DNA from: Mangifera indica
Lineage: Eukaryota; Streptophyta; Magnoliopsida; Sapindales; Anacardiaceae
Direction of reading: 5' to 3'
Length of the DNA: 64,000 nucleotides
NCBI RefSeq assembly: GCF_011075055.1
Contig: NC_058137.1
Location: forward strand, 20,631,463-20,695,462
Position numbers and translations under genes: made by a program. The first letter of the stretch is position 1, and the number at the start of each line of letters is the position of its first letter. This document shows, one piece after another, positions 56,804 through 64,000 of this stretch. The notes under the pieces are model-generated. The model was not told where the DNA came from. It made no database searches and saw only the letters and a program-made list of their open reading frames with translations.

Positions 56804-57121
56804 TCACCTACTTGTCATTATTACTCTGGAATTGAGACTATTAGCAAATGTTGTAGCAGTAATGGTATTTGAACCACTTAAACATGCAGGGATGAGAGAC
56901 TTCATTAAATTTTTCTTGACCGTGATAGTCTGACTTTTAGCAATCTCATCCAGTATCACCTCCACATTGTTAGGGAAAATGTGCTTGAATAAAGAAAACG
57001 TTGGAAAGTTTTGATATATGCCACTTTTACCAATAACTGCAAGCTTCTTCATCTCAGGGGACTCCTTGTCCTGTCTCAATGTTAATGTAGGTATCAACGT
57101 GCTAAGGGAGTCAGCATACAT
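56804..57121 (-). pseudogene. Type II Rx_N-like mini-gene, copy C, truncated (105 aa)
   Basis: The ATG at 57119-57121 begins MYADSLSTLIPTLTLRQ and the frame has VEVILDEIAKSQT. The same TGA after VIMTSR is present as in copy A. Beyond it the family sequence continues in frame (LEKLNTKRTILELSS, 56803 down to about 56750). Only a nonsense change separates the two halves, and the continuation lacks any NB-ARC. Confidence 0.55.
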
Positions 57122-57768
57122 GGATGGGACACTGCAAAAGCTTATAAAATTTAATTAAATAATTAATCATTGGATTATTTTCTAACACTGTAATAATTCA
57201 ACTCTATCTATCTAAACAACAAATTCTAAACTCAAGTTTAACTGCAAAGGAAATCTATGAGAAGATCGGAAGAGGAAGTTGGCGGGCAAATCCAAAATTA
57301 TTAATTTAGCTTGCTTATGCTATGTACCCACCAAAAATACTGGTGATTGTCCATATGCAAACCCCAGTTATCTTAAGAAACTGTAAAGTAGAACCGGATA
57401 TATTCATCAAGATTGCAGTGTATCATGAAATTTTCTGCAAAGGGTCCCCTGCTTTTTCACAAACATTTTTTTGATATGACATAAACCATTCATAGTAAAC
57501 ATAAATAAAGAGAAGCAGCTGTTCAAAAGTTGATAAGAATTGATGAAAAAGAAGACCAAAGTCTCTTACATTTATTCCATCAAAAGCGCATGAAAATGAA
57601 AAAGGAAACACAACACTTGATTAACATTTATTAAAAACATTAAAAAAAAAAAAACTGCAGACGTTAGAAAACACAAATTTCCTTGCTCCAGTTGAAGTCG
57701 ATATTCCCCCCACCAATTGTGTCTTCTTTCAAGCACTCTGGATCTCCCATAAGATATAGTATTATAAT

Positions 57769-59093
57769 TCAGAAGATCTGAATATCATCCTCTGAATCGT
57801 GTATTTCGGGGTTACTATCAGTTTTGATCCGTCCGGTCTCAGGCAAAGGCTCATTGTGTTGGCGAGTTGGCCTTGAATAGTACCTCCGAATCCTTGTCGA
57901 ATCGTCGCCTCTTTTCTGGTCTGGAATTAGGTTCCGGATCATTACAAGCTTGAACTGGAGGAATCTCAACTTAAGCTTGTGCCGGAGGAGGTTGTTCTTG
58001 TTCCGGAGGTGGAGGTTGTTCTTGTTCTGAGGTGGAGGTCTATGTAGCAAGAAAACGGAAACGGAAAAACGTGAAAACGCATTTTTTAAAAAATATAGGA
58101 AACAGAAACATGAGAAAACTTATAAATATAAAAAATATAAGAGTTTTTTTATAAATACTAAATTTTTTATAATAATAATACATAAACTTGTATAATATAA
58201 AAATAAATAATAAAAAAAGAATGAAGAGAAAAAATACTATAAAATAGAATCATAGAACCTATTGTAAATTGTTCTTAAGTAAACGGATGTAGATATTTAA
58301 GTAAAAAACAACAATACACACCAATTTATATTATATGTCGGGGAAGAGATGAGTAATACATCAAAAAATAGAGAGGAGATGAATTCAATATGAGATTTAA
58401 AGATATTTTCGGTTTAAAAATATAAAAGATATGTGTTTAATCGATTTTATCTTTTTTCTTCTAAAATAAATGTGTTTCAAAATTTTTCAAAAATTTTGAA
58501 ATGATCCGAAACGTTTCCTACAAGTTTCGGGGTGTTTAGAAAATGGAAACGTTTTCGAAACGTGGAAACACATCTTATTGTAAGTTTATGTGCTACTTAG
58601 GTGGAAGTTGTTCATTCGGAAACTGAGGGATACGCAGAGCCGAACAGGGTATCCAATCTCTCACTTGCAGTCCAATTTCACGTCTCCTGTTATCGAGTGT
58701 GGCCATTTGGCTGCTTGTGCGGAATATTTTGGTTCTCAGATCATCATTAACTGTAAGAACAGCTTTTCTTTTCCTAGATGTGAAACAAAGAAAGCAGTTT
58801 TTTGAAGGTTCTTCCAACGTCTGAGTTCCAGCAATCTCATTCAGTATCTCCTCCACATCAGCAGCCAACACTTGGACATCGGCCACCCACACATCGCAGT
58901 CAGACTGGGACTTTTTCTCGTTAATCTTTCCGTCGATAGCCTTGATAAAAATCTCCAATTTGCCCTGCCATTGATTTATTGGTACACCTTGGCCATTTAG
59001 AACAGAAGTTTCGAGGAGATTCAACTTAGGGGACAGCTCGATCAGTCTTTTCACTAACGCATCTAGTGAATCAAGGAGCTTGTCTCGCCCCAT
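57769..59093 (-). pseudogene. Type I Rx_N-like gene, copy C, split by a transposon
   Basis: The ATG at 59091-59093 begins MGRDKLLDSLDALVKRLIEL. Residues 1-150 keep the Rx_N-like module: VWVADVQVLAADVEEILNE, KIFRTSSQMATLDNRRREIG. The frame then runs into the 560-bp insert at 58598 and stops (166 codons). The other side (58030-57769) keeps a shifted remnant of the linker and the acidic end DSEDDIQI. The leader donor is GTTAGC instead of GTAAGT. The full protein cannot be made. Confidence 0.65.
58039..58598. mobile_element. 560-bp transposon in type I copy C
   Basis: The flanking repeats AGGTGGAGG (58030-58038) and AGGTGGAAG (58599-58607) differ at one base. The ends TCTATGTAGCA and, in reverse, AAGTAGCACAT share GTAGCA. 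Copies A and B have no insert here. The interior has GAAACG/CGTTTC words near both ends and no coding capacity. A related fragment is at 43189-43298. A hAT- or MULE-like non-autonomous element fits the 8-9 bp duplication. Confidence 0.7.
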
Positions 59094-59100
59094 GAATTTT

Positions 59101-60770
59101 GACCGGGTTGAGAACTGTCACACAAAAGAAATTTATGACACTGCAAAAGCTTATAAAATTTAATTAAATGATAAATCATGAGTTTTTTAATAATTCAATT
59201 CCATCTATCTAAACAACAAATTCTAAACCCAAGTTTAACTACAAAGGAAATCTATGAGAAGATGGGAAGAGAAAGTTGGCAGGCAAATCCAAAATTATTT
59301 ATTTGGCTTAGACTATGCTAATGTACCCAACAAAAAATATTAATAATAACAATATATATAAACCTAGTTAGTTTGCACACGCATGTAGCAAATAAGAAAA
59401 TATTTTAAATGCTAACCTTAACACACAGAAATCAAAGCAGCGACAGACTCTCCAATGATTTCTGAAACGCACCAAACAAAATTTTACTTAAGAAAGTCTG
59501 AGAGTAGTGTAAGATTGAACAAGAGAAAAATGTTACATTTATGAATTAATAACGTAATTCGACTTCAATTAAGAATTAAAACCGTGTGGACTTATTCTAC
59601 ATTAAGAAATAACACACCCTGTATTTCTACGGGCGTAGCTGTGTCTTTCTGAGAGAAGGTCAGGCCATCCTTGAATTAGAAAAAATGGATGAAAAATTAT
59701 TTAAACCTCTCCTCAAATTACATAAAACGATAAAGATAAGTTATTTATATCTACCTTTAATTATAAAAAAATTTCAACAAAAAAATTTATAAACATATTA
59801 CTTGGTTCACCCTCAAATGGGCATGAAATTAGAATTAAAAGAATATACTTGATACAAAATAAAACTCTAAATCTAGTGTAGAATTGAATTAGATCATCAC
59901 TCAAACACCATATTTCTCTGTTTTTCCAGCATATAACAGCACTGTAATGAAAGCAGACAGAAAGGGCTCCCAGAAAGGCATGGTTTTAGTCGTCTGGAAA
60001 GGATGATAGTGATTGGGAAGATACCAATTAATATAATTGTATTGGTACAAAATCCATTATTCATTTAATTCACATTATCTACTCTACTAAAAATGGATTA
60101 TTAGCTTCTCTAAATCTGAATATAAAGCAACAAATCGATTAGAAAAGATAAAAGTTTATGCAAACACCTGTAATCTACATACCTCAACGCCGAGAGTCGA
60201 TCAAGTTTGAGAGAGATCGGGAGAAATTTCGGGAGAGTATTCCTGATCAAATAAGGGACTTAATATATATATTTTTATTGTATCAAAAGAAAGTTGGGTG
60301 TCAGAAAGCGACTCCATTTTGACTAGGGTTCCTTTTTACGGTTTCCATTTGGACTGAGTCAACTGCCAATATAAAAGAGGATGAATTCACTTGATTATAT
60401 GCTATATCTCGCACAGTAGAGGCCCTTAGGGGCTGAGCCGGCCCTACAGTAATACGCGGAAACTAACTGTAGGATAATTCATTAATTTTAATAAAAAATA
60501 AATTTTATATTATAATTATTAATTAATTAATTATGAAAACAGTAACAGACCAGAGTAATATACAGGTCTTGTATTTAAGACTAAGACCCAATTCGAAATT
60601 GGGTCGTGAATCAATTCGACCCATTTAACACCTTAAGTCTATACTCATTCTTAAATTAAGGAAAAATTGAATAAAAAATATTTAAATCTACTCTTAAATT
60701 GTTTCGATATTCCCCCCAAGTTCTAATCTATTCATACAATACTCAATCAAATTGATATTGATATTATGAT
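59101..60770. other. Leader, intron and spacer of copy C
   Basis: It is equivalent to A 25540-28280 without the 853-bp MITE. The first 350 bases are the intron and leader exon of the type I gene (acceptor TTTTGCAG at about 59137). The rest is AT-rich with no supported gene. 60286-60300 is the MITE empty site. Confidence 0.55.
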
Positions 60771-61310
60771 ATGAATTCGAATTGGGAAGGAGGAAGAGAT
60801 ACGACATCGTTGATTAAAAATCAGGAGGTTGATCGAAACACACAATTTCAGTAAACTAGATGAGATCATTTTGTAGCGATCAGTTTTGTATTGTCATTTT
60901 GCATTTTGTTTGAATTTGTTTTTAATTCAGTTTTAAGCAAATTGTTACTACGGTAGAAAAGATAGCTCACGTGGCTATTAGTTATGAGAAAGAATCTTTT
61001 AAAAGTTGCATGTGACGATTTGGAAATCATGAGAAATATACTATTCATTATCTTCTTTATTAATTCTCTTTGTTCTCTGTTGGCCTTGTATTAATTTTGA
61101 ATAAGAATTTATAAAGTGGTATCATAGCGGCGATCTAGAGTGGCTGAACGTACCTAAACTTAGGAGTTTTGTCTAGAATTAATACAACTCATACAAGAAT
61201 CAGAGTTTTGCCAAGAACCACTATTGAAGGATCCCATTAATGAGATCAAGAACTTAATCGGTGGGTTAAAAATGCAACAGTCTAGAGACAGTAATGGGCA
61301 AGGTTAGGCC
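60771..61310 (+). mobile_element. LTR-end and primer-binding-site remnant, copy C
   Basis: TGGTATCATAGCGGCGATC at 61117 onward is the counterpart of A 28627. The short gag-like remnant KDPINEIKNLIG follows with breaks. No pol is seen. Confidence 0.45.
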
Positions 61311-61596
61311 TACCTATTAAGATAATTTTTTTATTTTTTTTATTTAAAAATTTAAACATAAATTATTTTCTAATTACTAAAACCGAGGACAGTACCTTAA
61401 ACATTTTATTGATAATTCCTCACTTGTGACGGAAGAATAACGTAGTTATAAAATACAAAATATTATAACATATTACAAATAAATTCATTTATATAATACA
61501 CAATTACAAATATAAGTATGATATATGTATCATTATCTACTCGTCATTAACGTCAAGATTCTTGAATTCTTTGAAGATATCTTCTGCGACCTAATT

Positions 61597-63000
61597 CTAT
61601 AATTTGAAGTTAACTTTCACCCAATTTTTCATTCACATGATCGCATCAACTGTGTTTGAGTTTAAATTGGATCATTTATCATCCACCATGCATCCACTTA
61701 CACTAAAAGCGGAATCTAATACTACAGTCAACATCAAAGGAGTTAGTAGATCTTGGACTATGGTGGCAAGCACAAGAAAACTTTCTTGCACTATGCCAAA
61801 ACATCTAATATCTCATCACCGTATCATTTAACAATTTTTGAATAATGATTGCTGTTAATATAATTATAAAACTCATTATAATTTGAACTCTGACCCACAG
61901 AGTTCTTACCTTTGTGCAAGAGCTACTATATACATGATTTTGTTTTATTGGAACTATCAAAACTTACCTTGGGTTCTGGACTTTGTGTCATCCTTACATA
62001 TTTATTTTCATAAATACTATACATTTCCAATATAAATTCTTTAACATCATCTTTGCAATTAACAATTTTGGTAATAATAAATTATCATTAATAACATCTA
62101 ATAAAAGTTTTTCTTAGCTATATAAAGTAAAAGAATTTCATTCTAATATTTTCTAAAATTTTTGTTCCATTTGTCTAGAGTTATTTTAGAAAGGATTATG
62201 ATATCATAATCTTTTAAAATATGATTGATTTCTATCAGACTATACAAAATTAAACAAGTAGTTAAATAGTACATATCTGAGCATTGGTTTACGGATGTAA
62301 GCATATCATGTTTATGGTTGTTTTAACATTTATTTTTAATTTTTTTCATCTTAACTCTATTGATTTACATAATTCATGATATGCTTACATCCGTGATGGA
62401 GATGATAAAATTTATGCAATGACATATCTAATTGTTGATATCGCATCTTTACTCATACTCAAATCATCTTGAGCTATTAAATTAATAATATAACATACAT
62501 ATATAATATTAAATGATCTCCATTTAATAGAACAAATATATAATTCAACATTAATTCAATAACTTTGTCATTATTTTTGTAGTGTCAAAAGTCATTGTAA
62601 AAATAAAATTATTAATTTTATATTTATAAAAAATATTTACTAGTGCTTGGTAAATTGTAAGATCATTATGTGAATATTCTAAATTTTCAGTTGCCATTAC
62701 CTTTTTACACAATTGCTAGTTAGACTCAATGTAATTGGTGGTTGTACATAGGTATTATATGTTTTGATTTGTGGTTGTCTATAAATCTAAAGTTATTAAA
62801 GTAACACCATTAAAATTACAAAAATTTTCTAATAATTTTTAATTTTATTAATTCATAATTTCTAAGAATAATTAACTTAATAGTAAACTTAAAAATTTTT
62901 TTAAATACAGGTTGAATACTATTTTACATCATCCATTCCAATATTTCATTTTTAGAGTAAGAAAAAAGTTCGTAAGAAGTGACAACATACCAAACCATAT
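61597..63000 (-). pseudogene. hAT transposase pseudogene, copy C
   Basis: The stop TAG is at 61597-61599. Reading upward gives MKNWVKVNFKL, NSNTVDAIM, a TGA, then DSAFSVSGCMVDD: the hAT dimerisation region as in copy A, with the same internal TGA. Pieces of the catalytic region extend to about 63000 with many stops. 62935-63120 repeats an AATACTATTTTACATCATCC block twice, a local duplication that copy A lacks. Confidence 0.7.
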
Positions 63001-64000
63001 AATCTTGCATTTTTAAATGCAGGTTAAATACTATTTTACATCATCCATTCTAATATTTCATTTTTAGAGTAAGAAAAAAGTTGGTAAAAAGCAACAACAT
63101 ACCTTACCATATAATCTTATATTTTTATTTGATTGTTTGTGATAAAATGGATAGGTTACCCTTATTATCACAGATACCCACACTCGTACCTATATAACCT
63201 TGTATGTTATGGGCCAGTCGAGTATACCTACAAATACCCACAAATCCACTTGAAAAAATTTTTAAAAAAAATTGAAATTGTTGGACTGAAAAGAATTTTA
63301 AAAAAAAAAGTGAAATTGTTTTGGTAAAAGTGTAAGATTTCCTTATCCTTTAATTGTACTTTTTCTAATTTTTTATTTCAAAAAAGAATTACAATCTTAA
63401 TTTCAATCTCAAGTATAGTTATCAGTATTTTATGATATACGATATAATATGATACAGGTATAAAATGATACGTATCATAAAATGTATCGATTTAATATGA
63501 TACAGTGAACGTATCATTCGATATGATATAATACATATTACCGATATAGATTGATTTACTTTTTTATAGAAAATAATAATATAATAGGGGTGTACTTGAA
63601 AATTTACAATTTTTTAAGGATGGTTGTACTATTTTATGAATGATGACATGTCAATTAGAATTTTTTCTTATTTTATTAATATTTATTATTTTATTTTTTA
63701 AAAGATGTATAATGTGGTATAATACGATATACGATGTAAAAAACTAGGTTTTTGATACACGATATAATACACAATTTGAATACCATGATCTCAAGACTCT
63801 CACTTTTTGTTTCATATTTTCAAACAACACTTTCCATCCCATATGTCTCTTTTCTTGCATCTCTAACTCTTAGCTGCAATTTGGAATAAAATCATATATG
63901 TATTTTACAATTTTGTTTAGATATATTTTTCATTTTTCTACAAGTATATCTCTATTGTTTATAATATTAGGAATTGATAAAAGTGAATAGTATTGGGCTT
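63001..64000. repeat. GATA/CGATA-rich end of copy C and start of unique sequence
   Basis: 63420-63790 has imperfect GATATGATA/GATACGATA units as in A 30820-31165. Similarity to A stops at about 63985, and the last bases are unique. No gene is seen. Confidence 0.5.

Larger units (their letters stand above)
55261..63985. repeat. Segmental duplication, copy C
   Basis: It aligns with A 22205-31350 in direct orientation. It begins inside the 205-bp GC-rich transposon of the pseudogene (GAAAAAA..ATATATAATA) and ends at CTCTATTGTT. It lacks the 853-bp MITE of A and about 270 bp (A 27938-28207). It has an extra 560-bp transposon in the type I gene. Confidence 0.9.

Noticed and set aside
1..64000. 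CRISPR arrays, tRNA or rRNA genes
   Set aside because: I saw no regularly spaced repeats, cloverleaf-like sequences with CCA-adjacent arms, or rRNA landmarks. The TGGTATCA matches are retroelement primer-binding sites.

Overview
This window is nuclear DNA from a flowering plant, most likely a eudicot. It is very AT-rich, its genes have spliceosomal introns, and it carries plant-specific families: a THRUMIN-type glutaredoxin-like protein, an Rx_N-like (NLR coiled-coil) family, plant MITEs, a Ty3-type gag remnant and hAT transposase remnants. I cannot name the species.

Layout. 1-15 kb is gene-poor. It holds one single-exon gene of unknown function (3085-3960, minus), many MITEs and a local tandem duplication (8.65-10.07 kb and 11.31-13.18 kb). 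16.1-17.2 kb holds an intact intronless glutaredoxin-like gene (plus). 18.9-31.35 kb is the reference copy (A) of a segmental duplication. It contains a Ty3 gag remnant, an hnRNP-Q/LIF2-like pseudogene, two small minus-strand genes encoding Rx_N-like domains without any NB-ARC or LRR, an LTR/primer-binding-site remnant and a dead hAT transposase. 33.4-34.2 kb is a small extra copy (D). 34.5 kb holds an alpha/beta-hydrolase fragment. 35.8-38.6 kb holds a glucosamine-6-phosphate N-acetyltransferase (GNA1) gene with one in-frame stop. 38.98-41.85 kb holds an intact seven-exon exosome RRP4 gene (minus). 42-48.4 kb is mostly non-coding. 48.4-53.97 kb (B) and 55.26-63.99 kb (C) are two further, overlapping copies of A with different deletions and insertions.

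Main points. (1) A set of Rx_N-only mini-genes has been amplified with the segment: type I (Rx_N, Pro/Gln region, basic patch, acidic tail) and type II (short Rx_N). Only type I of copy A has a full, uninterrupted frame. In B a 1.4 kb deletion fuses a type II frame in phase to unrelated sequence, giving a 229-codon chimeric ORF. (2) A Mutator-like MITE family with termini GGCCAAA(C/A/G)GACT and 9-bp target duplications is scattered through the window. Two insertions can be dated because another copy of the duplication keeps the empty site. (3) GNA1 and several other decayed copies carry TGA where CGA is expected.

Confident functional genes are few: RRP4, the glutaredoxin-like gene, the unknown 291-residue gene and possibly type I of copy A. 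The rest is pseudogenes, repeats and AT-rich spacer. The genes form no pathway or operon.
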